The translations under genes were made by a program, and so were the position numbers. A DNA stretch of 64,000 nt, from NCBI RefSeq assembly GCF_025823185.1, contig NZ_JACKVK010000011.1, positions 620,615-684,614 of the forward strand. Reading direction: 5' to 3'. This document shows positions 8,902-17,196 of this stretch, piece after piece (the stretch's first letter is position 1; each line of letters begins with the position of its first letter). This DNA comes from Mycobacterium yunnanensis (GTDB taxonomy: Bacteria; Actinomycetota; Actinomycetes; Mycobacteriales; Mycobacteriaceae). The notes beneath the pieces were generated by a model. It saw only the letters and a program-made list of their open reading frames with translations. It made no database searches and was not told the origin of the DNA.

Positions 8902-10407
8902 CTACAGCTCGCCGGCCTCCACGGCCTCCTTGGTGTGCTGGGCGCGGGCGATGTCACGCGCGGAGAACCCGATCCAGAAGGCCGCGACGCCGACCAGGAT
9001 CGAGATGCCGGCCACCCACAGCAGGGAGTAGGTGTAGCCGGCGCCGAGCGCGTCGAGCTGTGCGGGTGTCATGTTCTTGACCGGTCCGGTGGTGCCGCCC
9101 AGGTAGAGCGTGCGTGAGGTCTGCACCGCCATGATGGCGACCAGCACCAGCGGGCCGCCGAGGTTCTGCACCATCAGGGTGATCGCCGACACCGGCCCGA
9201 TCTCCCGCGGGCCCACCCCTGCGACGGCGCACAGCGGCAAGACCACCGAGATGATGCCGATGCCGAAGCCGCCGAGCACGATTGGGATGAACAGGTTGGG
9301 GAAGTACGGAATGCTGCGGTCCAGGGTGGAGCCGTACAGCATGGCCGCGAGCACGTAGACGCCGCCGCCGATGATCAGCCACCGCGGGGCGATCAGGGGC
9401 GCCAGCTTGGTGGCCAGCACGTTGCCGACGCCCACCGCGACCGCGAACGGCAGGAAGCAGACGCCGGCCCTCAGCGCCGAGTACCCGAGCACGTCCTGGG
9501 CGAGCAGACCCACCATGACGGTCACGGTCAGCAGAACGCCGCCGCCGAGGAACCAGGCGGTCAGCGTCATCACCCGGTTGCGGTCGGAGAAGATCGTGAA
9601 CGGCACCAGCGGGTTCTCCGCCGAGCGTTCGGCAAGCAGGAAGGACACGAAGAAGACCACCGCCGCGACCGCGGCGCCGACCACCCACGGGTCGAGCCAG
9701 CCCCGCGGCGGGCCCTGCGTGAACACCAGCACCGCCGACGTGCAGCCGAGCGTGGCGAACAGCGCTCCGGTGACGTCGAGCTTGAGCCGTTCGTGGTGCG
9801 TCTCACCGATCCGCAACCACGCGATGACGACGATGACGACGCCGATCGGCACGTTCATCAGGAAGGCGAGCCGCCACGAGATGACCGTGAGCAGCCCACC
9901 GAGCACCAGTCCCATCACCGACCCGATGGCTTGCATGCCCGCCGACACCGCCATCGCCTGGTTGCGGGCCTGCCCCACCGCATAGGTGGTGGCGATGAGC
10001 GCCAGACCGGTGGGCGCGGCCACGGCGGCGCCGATGCCCTGCAGCGCGCGCGCGGCGATGAGCGTGAATTCGTCGCCGGCCAGACCACACACCAGGGACG
10101 CGATGGTGAAGACCCCGACGCCGGACAGGAACGCGCGCTTCTGTCCGATCGCGTCGCCGACCCGGCCGCCGAGCAGCAGCAGCCCGCCGAAGGTCAGGAC
10201 GTAGGCGGTGATCACCCAGCTCTTGCCGGCGTCGGACAGGTCGAGTTCGGCCTGCATGCGCGGCAGGGCCACGATGACGATCGTGCCGTCGAGCGTCGAC
10301 ATCAACTGCATGCCGGTGATGGCCACGATTGCGATGCCAAGGACCGACGACGCCAGGGGCGCGGTCGCGTTGTCCGTCGAACCTTCGGAACCACCCACGG
10401 CAGACAT
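8902..10407 (-). CDS. DHA2-family MFS exporter, EfpA paralogue
   Basis: A 14-helix drug:H+ antiporter of the EmrB/QacA type, 501 residues. It shares long runs with EfpA encoded 1.9 kb away: SWVITAYVLTFGG, the motif-A loop GGRVGDAIGQKR, and SRTLYLGGTTGPVKNM near the C-terminus. It lacks EfpA's N-terminal extension. ATG 10407 is chosen over a TTG at 10416. It lies 27 bases after the SDR gene and probably shares its transcript, under the divergent LysR. In M. tuberculosis there is a single efpA at this place, so this looks like a local duplication or an inserted relative. Substrate unknown. Confidence 0.9.
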   Translation of the reverse strand: MSAVGGSEGSTDNATAPLASSVLGIAIVAITGMQLMSTLDGTIVIVALPRMQAELDLSDAGKSWVITAYVLTFGGLLLLGGRVGDAIGQKRAFLSGVGVFTIASLVCGLAGDEFTLIAARALQGIGAAVAAPTGLALIATTYAVGQARNQAMAVSAGMQAIGSVMGLVLGGLLTVISWRLAFLMNVPIGVVIVVIAWLRIGETHHERLKLDVTGALFATLGCTSAVLVFTQGPPRGWLDPWVVGAAVAAVVFFVSFLLAERSAENPLVPFTIFSDRNRVMTLTAWFLGGGVLLTVTVMVGLLAQDVLGYSALRAGVCFLPFAVAVGVGNVLATKLAPLIAPRWLIIGGGVYVLAAMLYGSTLDRSIPYFPNLFIPIVLGGFGIGIISVVLPLCAVAGVGPREIGPVSAITLMVQNLGGPLVLVAIMAVQTSRTLYLGGTTGPVKNMTPAQLDALGAGYTYSLLWVAGISILVGVAAFWIGFSARDIARAQHTKEAVEAGEL

Positions 10408-10434
10408 TGCCGACAACCTACCCAGCGGTGCCGA

Positions 10435-11253
10435 TCATGAAACGAGATCGGCGGTCGCGGCGTTCGCGCGCTGCGCGATCACGTCGTCGAGGCGGGCGCG
10501 AAGGGTGTCGGTGATCGCTTGCCACGCGTCCGAGCCGAGCACCAACCGCCGCGGCGGATGTGGCGAGTCGGCGGCCCGGATCATCGCCGCCACCGTCTTC
10601 TCCTGGCTGTCGACCATGTCGGCGGTCGTCAGCGGTGGCCGGTCGGCGGGTCCGCCGCGATAGGGCTCACTGGGCGAAACCCGCTCGGAGGCGTCGAAGA
10701 ATCCGGTGCGCACCACGCCCGGCTCGACCAGGATGGTCCGAATGCCGAACGGGGCGACCTCGTGGGCCAGCGACTCGTAGAACCCCTCGATGCCCCACTT
10801 GGTCACGTGATAGAGGGAGAAGGCAGGGAAGGCGATGTGCCCGCCCATGCTCGACATCTGCATCAGCACACCGCCACCCTGGGTACGTAGGTGTGGCACG
10901 GCCGCCCGAGCCAGTTGGATGGATCCGGTCAGGTTGGTCGCGATCATCGAGTCGATCTGCGCGTCGTCGAGGTCCTCGGCGGTACCGAAGACGCCGTACC
11001 CGGCGTTGGCGACCACGACGTCGACGCGGTCGTGGGCGGCGAACGCGTCGTCGGTGACGGCACGCACGGCGGCGGTGTCGGTGACGTCGAGGGCGCGAAC
11101 CCAGAACGCGTCGCCGTAGCGGTCGGCGAGATCGGCGACGTGGCCGGTGTCGCGGACCGTTGCGGCGACGTGGTCACCGCGGGCGAGTAATTGTTCGGTC
11201 AGCTCGCGACCCATGCCGCGCGATGCTCCGACGATGAACCAGGTCTTGAGCAT
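10435..11253 (-). CDS. Short-chain dehydrogenase/reductase
   Basis: A 272-residue classical SDR with the cofactor loop GASRGMGREL (residues 8-17), the structural NAG motif in VVANAGYG, the catalytic Ser in MSSMGG and YHVTK as the active-site Tyr/Lys. An Asp after the second beta strand is not clear; the early Arg in GASRG favours NADP(H). ATG 11253 is used because the upstream continuation runs into the LysR promoter region. It is divergent from lysR and upstream of the EfpA-like exporter, suggesting modification plus export of one compound. Substrate unknown. Confidence 0.88.
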   Translation of the reverse strand: MLKTWFIVGASRGMGRELTEQLLARGDHVAATVRDTGHVADLADRYGDAFWVRALDVTDTAAVRAVTDDAFAAHDRVDVVVANAGYGVFGTAEDLDDAQIDSMIATNLTGSIQLARAAVPHLRTQGGGVLMQMSSMGGHIAFPAFSLYHVTKWGIEGFYESLAHEVAPFGIRTILVEPGVVRTGFFDASERVSPSEPYRGGPADRPPLTTADMVDSQEKTVAAMIRAADSPHPPRRLVLGSDAWQAITDTLRARLDDVIAQRANAATADLVS

Positions 11254-11355
11254 GTGTCCTCTTCTCCGTGGCTTCCTCGTGGTGAGGCGTTCCTGCCGAA
11301 CAACCAGCGCCGACGGCTCCGCAATCCATGTTTGGAATGAGGGTGTCGGATGTCT

Positions 11356-11376
11356 GCCATACGTCTGACGCATGGC
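11356..11376. promoter_or_regulatory. LysR-type T-N11-A operator (GCCAT-N11-ATGGC)
   Basis: A perfect inverted repeat, GCCAT at 11356-11360 and ATGGC at 11372-11376, separated by exactly 11 bases. This fits the T-N11-A rule of LysR recognition sites. It lies 12 bases before the lysR ATG and 103 bases from the SDR start, so it could serve both autorepression and activation of the SDR-exporter unit. Confidence 0.55.
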
Positions 11377-11388
11377 TAGGGTGAGGCG

Positions 11389-12303
11389 ATGGACGAGGTC
11401 ACCCTGCTGGGGCTGCGCGTGTGCCGCGAAGTGGCGGTGCTGGGGTCGTTCACCGCGGCGGCACGGTCGTTGGGCTACTCGCAACCCGCCGTCTCGAGGC
11501 AGGTCGCCGCAATGGAGGCCGCTGTCGGTGCGCCGCTGTTCGTGCGCAACGCGCGCGGGGTGAGCCCCAGTGCGGCCGGCGCGGCGGTGGTCGCGCGAGC
11601 CGGCCGCATCCTGGCCGACGTGGACTCGTTGCGGCGCGACCTCGACGGCCTTGGCGACCGACTGGCCGGCCGCGTCCGGCTGGGCGTGTTTCCCGCCGCC
11701 GCAGCGGTTCTCGCGCCGCGAGCCATCGCGCAGCTGGCCGGCGAGCACCCTGGCCTCGACGTGCGGCTGACCGAGGCGTCGACGCCGGCCTTGCTCCGCG
11801 ACGTGCGCAACCGACGGGTGACGGTGGCCGTCATCGGCGCAGGCACGGGGTTGGATGACTACGACCTCGAGGGGTTGGCCGTGCGCCAGGTGTTCGCCGG
11901 CGACCTCTGCGTCGCCGTGCCCGTCGGCCACCGGCTCGCAGGAGCGCCGACCGTGCCGGTTCGAGCGCTGGAGGGGGAACCGTGGGTGGTGGGCGACGGA
12001 CCAGCCGGGGATCCGCAGTTCGGGGCCTGGCCGACGATCGGCGACCCGGTCGTGGCCTTCCGCGCCAAGGGCTGGCCGGCCCGGCTGGGTCTGGTCGCCG
12101 CGGGCCTCGGCATCTGCTTGCTACCCGAACCGGTCGCGCCGTCGGTGCCCGTGGGTGTGACGGCCGTCCGCGTCGACGACCCGGGCTGGTTGGGCCGCGT
12201 CACCCTCGCGGTCACCGGGCCCGCCCCGGGTGACGTCGCGCTGGCCGCCGTCGACGCGCTGGTCGCCGCGGGGGACGGCATCCTCGCGGCCAGGCCGAAC
12301 TAG
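11389..12303 (+). CDS. LysR-family transcriptional regulator
   Basis: The 304 residues start with a LysR winged helix (about 1-60; FTAAARSLGYSQPAVSRQVAAME is the helix-turn-helix) followed by a periplasmic-binding-like effector domain (LAGRVRLGVFPAAAAVL onward). It is divergent from the SDR and EfpA-like genes, the usual place for a LysR activator of its neighbours, and a perfect T-N11-A dyad sits just before its start. Its TAG overlaps the efpA stop on the other strand by 4 bases. Ligand unknown. Confidence 0.9.
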   Translation: MDEVTLLGLRVCREVAVLGSFTAAARSLGYSQPAVSRQVAAMEAAVGAPLFVRNARGVSPSAAGAAVVARAGRILADVDSLRRDLDGLGDRLAGRVRLGVFPAAAAVLAPRAIAQLAGEHPGLDVRLTEASTPALLRDVRNRRVTVAVIGAGTGLDDYDLEGLAVRQVFAGDLCVAVPVGHRLAGAPTVPVRALEGEPWVVGDGPAGDPQFGAWPTIGDPVVAFRAKGWPARLGLVAAGLGICLLPEPVAPSVPVGVTAVRVDDPGWLGRVTLAVTGPAPGDVALAAVDALVAAGDGILAARPN

Positions 12304-13880
12304 ATCTCGCCGGCGTCGATTGCTTCCTTGACTTCCTGAGCCTGGGCGACCTGCTGGGCGGTGTAACCGATGAAGAGGGCGACGACGCCGACGATGACCG
12401 CCACGGCCGCGACCCACAGAAGTCCGTAGGTGTAGCCCTGGTCGAGCGCGTGCATCTGCGCCTCGTTCATGTTCTTGACCGGGCCCGTGGTGCCGCCGAG
12501 GTACAGCGTCCGCGAGGTGATGACCGCCTGGATGACGGCCAGGACGACGGGTCCGCCGAGACTCTGCAGCATCAGCGCGATGGCGGAGACCGGTCCGATC
12601 TCGTCGAATGCGACGCCGGCGATGGCCGACACCGTCAATGGCACCACGATCATGCCGATGCCGAAGCCGCCGACCGTGATGGGCAGGACGAGGTTGGGGA
12701 AGTACGGGATGCCGCCGTTGAGCGTGGAACCGTAGATCATCGCGGCCAGGACGAACACCCCGCCGATGATCACGAGCAGTCGCGGCGGCAGGATCGAGAC
12801 CAGGTAGGACGACAGGCCAAGGCCGATGCCGAGTGCGACCACGAACGGGATGAACCCGATGCCCGCACGAAGTGCGCTGTAGCCCATGATGTCCTGCACG
12901 TACAGCCCGATCAGCACGGTCAGCGTGAACATCACGCCGCCGGCGAGGAACACCGCGGCGAAGGTGGCCACCCGGTTGCGCTCGCGGAACAGGCTGAACG
13001 GGACCACGGGGTTGACCGCGGTGCGTTCGACGTAAAGGAAGGCACCGAAGAGGACGACGGCGGCGAAGCAGGAGCTGAGCGTGAGCGGCGAGAGCCAGCC
13101 CTTCTCGGGCCCCATCGAGAAACCGAACACGGCGGCCGTGCACGCCAGCGTGGCCAGGATTGCGCCGGTGGCGTCGAGCTTCATGCGCTCGCGGTGCGTT
13201 TCGCGCAGGGTTCGGCGGGCCAGGTAGATCATCAGAAGGCCGACCGGCACGTTCACCAGAAACGCCCAGCGCCAGGAGAATTCGGTGAGGAAACCGCCGA
13301 CGACGAGCCCCATGACGGAGCCGACGCCGGTCATCGCGGCGAACACCGCCGTGGCGGTGTTTCGGGCCGGTCCCTTCGGGAACGTGGTGGCGATCAGAGC
13401 CAGACCGGTCGGTGAGGCGATCGCCGCGCCGACGCCCTGGGCCAACCGGGCGATGACGAGCGTGGTCTCGTCCCACGCCACGCCGCACAGGATGGAGGCG
13501 ATGGTGAACAGCCCGACGCCGACGATGAACGTCCGCTTGCGGCCGATGGTGTCGCCGAGCCGGCCGCCCAGCAGCATCAGGCCGCCGAAGGTGAGGACGT
13601 AGGCGGTGATGACCCAGCTGCGCCCGGCGTCGGACAGATTCAGCTCATCCTGAATCTTGGGCAGGGCCACGATCGCGACGGTGCTGTCCATGGTGGCCAG
13701 CAACTGCATGCCGCCGATCGCGATGACCGCGGCGATGAAGCGACGCGACGGCAACCAGGATGGGTACCAGCTGCTCTGCACGATCTGGGTGGGCGTGATG
13801 GGCATCGGCATCGGAAGGTGCCCGGCACGCTCGCCGTCACGCTCGGTGGCGGCGCGCTCTGCATCGTGGGGAGCCGTCAT
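12300..13880 (-). CDS. efpA: Multidrug exporter EfpA
   Basis: EfpA is a 14-helix DHA2-family MFS exporter, essential in M. tuberculosis and linked to drug and lipid export. The 526 residues contain the mycobacterial EfpA signature: an N-terminal cytoplasmic stretch of about 45 residues ending YPSWLPSRRFIAAVIAIG, MQLLATMDSTVAIVALPKIQ, motif A GGRLGDTIGRKR, and a C-terminus ending KEAIDAGEI. The ATG at 13880 has no Shine-Dalgarno sequence, and a -10 hexamer lies 8 bases before it, so a leaderless transcript is likely. The gene follows cysG with a 33-base gap, as in other mycobacteria. Confidence 0.95.
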   Translation of the reverse strand: MTAPHDAERAATERDGERAGHLPMPMPITPTQIVQSSWYPSWLPSRRFIAAVIAIGGMQLLATMDSTVAIVALPKIQDELNLSDAGRSWVITAYVLTFGGLMLLGGRLGDTIGRKRTFIVGVGLFTIASILCGVAWDETTLVIARLAQGVGAAIASPTGLALIATTFPKGPARNTATAVFAAMTGVGSVMGLVVGGFLTEFSWRWAFLVNVPVGLLMIYLARRTLRETHRERMKLDATGAILATLACTAAVFGFSMGPEKGWLSPLTLSSCFAAVVLFGAFLYVERTAVNPVVPFSLFRERNRVATFAAVFLAGGVMFTLTVLIGLYVQDIMGYSALRAGIGFIPFVVALGIGLGLSSYLVSILPPRLLVIIGGVFVLAAMIYGSTLNGGIPYFPNLVLPITVGGFGIGMIVVPLTVSAIAGVAFDEIGPVSAIALMLQSLGGPVVLAVIQAVITSRTLYLGGTTGPVKNMNEAQMHALDQGYTYGLLWVAAVAVIVGVVALFIGYTAQQVAQAQEVKEAIDAGEI

Positions 13881-13888
13881 GTCGGGTT

Positions 13889-13917
13889 ACTCTACAGTAA
13901 TATTAAGAGCCCTCTAA
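13889..13917 (-). promoter_or_regulatory. Putative leaderless efpA promoter
   Basis: Read on the minus strand: -35 TTAGAG (13917-13912), a 17-base AT-rich spacer, and -10 TAGAGT (13894-13889) in an extended TGTAGAGT context. The efpA ATG begins 8 bases after the -10, so transcription would start at or within two bases of the start codon. The -35 overlaps the cysG stop codon. A weak dyad TACT-N4-AGTA covers the -10. Confidence 0.45.
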
Positions 13918-15122
13918 GTGCCGAAGGCCGCGACCGCCCCGATCACGATGATCGCGGGGGGTCGAATACCGTCCGATCGGATGTCTTCGGGCGCGTGCGC
14001 CAGCGTGGTGCGCAGGGTCCGCTGCGCGCTCGTGGTGCCGTGCTGCACCACCAGGACCGGCGTATCCGCTGGTCGGCCGCCTTCCAGGAGAACCTTGGCG
14101 AAGAGCTCGATGCGCTCGACGGCCATCAGCAGCACGATCGTGCCCGACAGCGCGGCCAGCGCATCCCAATTCACTAACGATTCGGGATGCCCCGGCGCAA
14201 GGTGCCCGCTGACCACCACGAACTCGTGGGTGACGCCCCGGTGGGTGACCGGAACGCCCGCAGCGGCCGGAACTGCTATGGCACTGGTCACACCGGGTAC
14301 GACGGTGACCGGAATACCCGCTTCTGCGCATGCCAGCAGTTCCTCGTGGCCGCGCGCGAAGACGTAGGGATCACCGCCCTTGAGCCGCACCACGAACTTG
14401 CCCGCCTTGGCGCGGTCGACCAGAACGGCGTTGATGGCGTCCTGGGCCATGAACCGGCCGTAGGGGATCTTCGCGGCGTCGATCACCTCGACGTGCGGAG
14501 CGAGTTCGGCGATCAGCTCTTGCGGGGCGAGGCGGTCGGCCACCACGACGTCGGCCCGCGCGAGGAGCCTGCGACCGCGGACCGTGATCAGCTCGGGGTC
14601 TCCCGGACCGCCGCCGACCAGGGCGACGCCGGCGTGGAGCGTGCCGGGCGCCCGCACGTCCCCGGTTTCGCCGATGACACCGCGCTGCAGAGCGTCCTGG
14701 ATGTCCGAGCGGATGGCGGCCGACCGTCGGTGCTCGCCCCCGGCGAGCACTCCCACGTTCAACCCGTCGTATTCGAACGAGGCGGGCGTCACCGCGGTGC
14801 CCTCGACCGCGACGTCGGCCCGCACGCAGAAGATCCTCGACTCCTCGGCCTCGGCGACGATCGCCGCGTTCACCGCGGGGTCGTCGGTCGCCGCGAGCGC
14901 GTACCAGGCGCCGTGGAGGTCACCGGGACGGAAGTCGCGCAGTTCGAGGGTGATGCCGTCGAACGCCTCCACCGCAGGGGTGGCCTCCCGGGCGATGACG
15001 TGAACGTCGGCGCCGTTGGCGAGCAGCAGCGGGATGCGTCGTTGCGCGACGCTGCCACCGCCGACGACCACCACTCGCCTGCCGTTCAGGCGCAGGCCGA
15101 CGAGGTAGGCGTTCTCGGTCAA
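13914..15122 (-). CDS. cysG: Siroheme synthase: precorrin-2 dehydrogenase / uroporphyrinogen-III methyltransferase
   Basis: Makes precorrin-2 from uroporphyrinogen III, feeding siroheme and cobalamin. Residues 1-150 form the NAD-dependent dehydrogenase/ferrochelatase half, with VVVVGGGSVAQRR near 17-29. The C-terminal half (about 165-402) is the SAM-dependent methyltransferase, with VGGGPGDPELITVRG and VVPGVTSAIAVPAAAGVPVTHRG. The start is a rare TTG at 15122 (TENAYLVGLRL). It is followed by cobB-cobO upstream in the same direction, consistent with corrin synthesis. Confidence 0.95.
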   Translation of the reverse strand: MTENAYLVGLRLNGRRVVVVGGGSVAQRRIPLLLANGADVHVIAREATPAVEAFDGITLELRDFRPGDLHGAWYALAATDDPAVNAAIVAEAEESRIFCVRADVAVEGTAVTPASFEYDGLNVGVLAGGEHRRSAAIRSDIQDALQRGVIGETGDVRAPGTLHAGVALVGGGPGDPELITVRGRRLLARADVVVADRLAPQELIAELAPHVEVIDAAKIPYGRFMAQDAINAVLVDRAKAGKFVVRLKGGDPYVFARGHEELLACAEAGIPVTVVPGVTSAIAVPAAAGVPVTHRGVTHEFVVVSGHLAPGHPESLVNWDALAALSGTIVLLMAVERIELFAKVLLEGGRPADTPVLVVQHGTTSAQRTLRTTLAHAPEDIRSDGIRPPAIIVIGAVAAFGT

Positions 15123-15157
15123 CTAATCGCTCCTCGCGTGCGCACCACCCGGCGAGC

Positions 15158-16564
15158 TTAGAGGTAGGCGCCGCCGCGGCGCGTACGTGACTCGGCGGCC
15201 TCCGTCACAGCCGACCGGGCTGCCGAGGTGACGAACCGGGTCGCGGCCGCCGGATGGGCCGCGGCGTGGGCATGCAGATAGGCGGCGTGCACTCCCCCGG
15301 TGACCGCGCCGTCGGTGACCGGGGCCCCGGCGCCGTCGCGGAAGCCCCACGCGGGTGCGTACTCACCGGCGAACGTGACGGCGGTGCGGTGGAATTCGTG
15401 TCCGACCACCCGCGCGCCCGCAGGGTGCACGGACGAGTCGCCAAGCGCCACCGCGTCGCGGTAGCCCAGCGTCAGGCGCTCGGTGAAGCGGGCGCTGCCG
15501 GGCAGCACCCCGCACATCGGGTGCCCGTCGAGGTCGTCGACCAGGTAGGTCAGCCCCGCACACTCCGCGTGGATGGGCGCACCCCGGCGGGCGAGGTCTC
15601 TGATCTGACCGCGGACGGCGTCGTTGACGGACAGCTCGGCGGTGAACTGCTCGGGGAAGCCGCCGGGGATGACGAGCGCGTCGGTGTCGGTGGGCAGGCC
15701 GTCGGTCATGGGGTCGAAGGCGACGACGTCCGCGCCCGCGGCGGCCAGCAGCTCCGCATGCTCGGGGTAGCCGAAGGTGAACGCGCGCCCGGCTGCCAGC
15801 GCCACGGTGACGTGACCGGCGACCGGTTCGGCGATCGCCGGCGTCCACGGCTGCACGTCGACGTGGGACCGCGCCACGGCGGCCACGGCGTCGAGGTCGA
15901 CGTGCCGGGCGATCAGGGTCGTCATCGCGTCGACGGCGGCCACGGCGTGCCTGCCGTGTTCGACCGCGGTCACCAGACCCAGATGCCGGGACGGCACCGT
16001 GAGCTCGTCGGCACGGGGAATGGCCCCGAGCACCGGCACGCCGGCCTGCTCGCAGCCCTGCCGCAGCACGGCCTCGTGTCGCGCCGAGCCGACCCTGTTG
16101 AGGATCACGCCGGCCAGGTGCACCGAGCTGTCGAACGTCGAGAATCCATGCACCACCGCACCGATGCTGTGGCTTTGGCCGCGTGCGTCGACCAGCAGGA
16201 TCACCGGCGCGCCGAGCAGACCGGCGACGTGCGCCGTCGAGCCGCGGGCCGGGCCCGACGACAGCGGGTCGATGCGGCCGTCGAACAATCCCATGACGCC
16301 CTCGACCACCGCGAGGTCGGCGTCGTCGCTGCCGTGGCGGAAGAGCGGACCGATGAGGTTGTCGTCGACCAGGACGGGGTCCAGGTTGCGACCCGGGCGC
16401 CCGGAGGCCAGCGCGTGATAGCCCGGATCGATGAAGTCCGGCCCGACCTTGAACGGGGCGACGGTGCGGCCGGCGCGTCGGAAGGCGCCCATCAGCCCGG
16501 TCGCGACGGTGGTCTTGCCGCTGCCCGAGGACGGTGCCGCGACGACGACGGCGGGGGTGCTCAC
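15158..16564 (-). CDS. cobB: Cobyrinate a,c-diamide synthase
   Basis: Amidates carboxyls a and c of (hydrogeno)cobyrinate using glutamine and ATP. The N-terminal ATPase half has the P-loop APSSGSGKTT (about 9-18) and the C-terminal half is a class I glutamine amidotransferase with the nucleophile Cys in HAECAGLTYL and the conserved GHEFHRT. Start either GTG 16567 or GTG 16564; the latter overlaps the cobO stop as GTGA and is preferred. 468 residues, normal length. Confidence 0.95.
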   Translation of the reverse strand: MSTPAVVVAAPSSGSGKTTVATGLMGAFRRAGRTVAPFKVGPDFIDPGYHALASGRPGRNLDPVLVDDNLIGPLFRHGSDDADLAVVEGVMGLFDGRIDPLSSGPARGSTAHVAGLLGAPVILLVDARGQSHSIGAVVHGFSTFDSSVHLAGVILNRVGSARHEAVLRQGCEQAGVPVLGAIPRADELTVPSRHLGLVTAVEHGRHAVAAVDAMTTLIARHVDLDAVAAVARSHVDVQPWTPAIAEPVAGHVTVALAAGRAFTFGYPEHAELLAAAGADVVAFDPMTDGLPTDTDALVIPGGFPEQFTAELSVNDAVRGQIRDLARRGAPIHAECAGLTYLVDDLDGHPMCGVLPGSARFTERLTLGYRDAVALGDSSVHPAGARVVGHEFHRTAVTFAGEYAPAWGFRDGAGAPVTDGAVTGGVHAAYLHAHAAAHPAAATRFVTSAARSAVTEAAESRTRRGGAYL

Positions 16565-17175
16565 CACTCGATCCCGCGCTGGCCCTTGCGCCCGGCGTCC
16601 ATGGGGTGCTTGACCTTGGTCATTTCGGTCACCAGGTCGGCGGCGTCCACCAGCCGCTGTGGGGCGTCGCGACCGGTGATCACGACGTGTTGCCTACCGG
16701 GCCGGTTGACGAGCACGTCGACTACCTCATCGGTGTCGACCCAGCCCCACTTCAGCGGGTAGGTGAACTCGTCGAGCACGTAGAAGTCGTGGCGCTCGTC
16801 GGCCAGCCGCCGCGCGATCTCGTCCCAGCCGTCCGCGGCGGCCGCGGCGTGGTCGACCTCGGATCCCGGCTTGCGCGACCACGACCACCCCGAGCCCATC
16901 TTGTGCCACTCGACGGGCCCGCCGACGCCGTGCTCGTCGTGCAATCGGCCGAGATCACGAAAGGCGGCTTCCTCGCCCACCTTCCACTTGGCGCTTTTGA
17001 CGAACTGGAACACCCCGACGTCGAAGCCCTGGTTCCAGGCGCGCAGCGCCATCCCGAACGCGGCGGTGGACTTCCCCTTGCCGGGACCGGTGTGGACGGC
17101 CAGCACCGGAGCGTTGCGACGGGCTCGCGTCGTCAGACCGTCGGCCGGAACCGCGACTGGTTGACCCTGTGGCAT
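16561..17175 (-). CDS. cobO: Cob(I)yrinic acid a,c-diamide adenosyltransferase
   Basis: Transfers the adenosyl group of ATP to the reduced corrinoid. The 204 residues carry the CobA/CobO P-loop GPGKGKSTAAFG (about 32-43) and the typical DEFTYPLKWGWVD and PGRQHVVITGRDAP blocks. ATG 17175 has a GGAGGAG site 8 bases upstream. The gene is 21 bases after the Mg-chelatase-like gene and overlaps cobB by 4, so the four genes form one cobalamin operon. Confidence 0.96.
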   Translation of the reverse strand: MPQGQPVAVPADGLTTRARRNAPVLAVHTGPGKGKSTAAFGMALRAWNQGFDVGVFQFVKSAKWKVGEEAAFRDLGRLHDEHGVGGPVEWHKMGSGWSWSRKPGSEVDHAAAAADGWDEIARRLADERHDFYVLDEFTYPLKWGWVDTDEVVDVLVNRPGRQHVVITGRDAPQRLVDAADLVTEMTKVKHPMDAGRKGQRGIEW

Positions 17176-17196
17176 GGCGCATCTCCTCCGTCGGGG

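Noticed and set aside
10408..10416. TTG start for the EfpA paralogue
   Set aside because: ATG 10407 is three codons later and fits the family N-terminus; there is no reason to prefer TTG.
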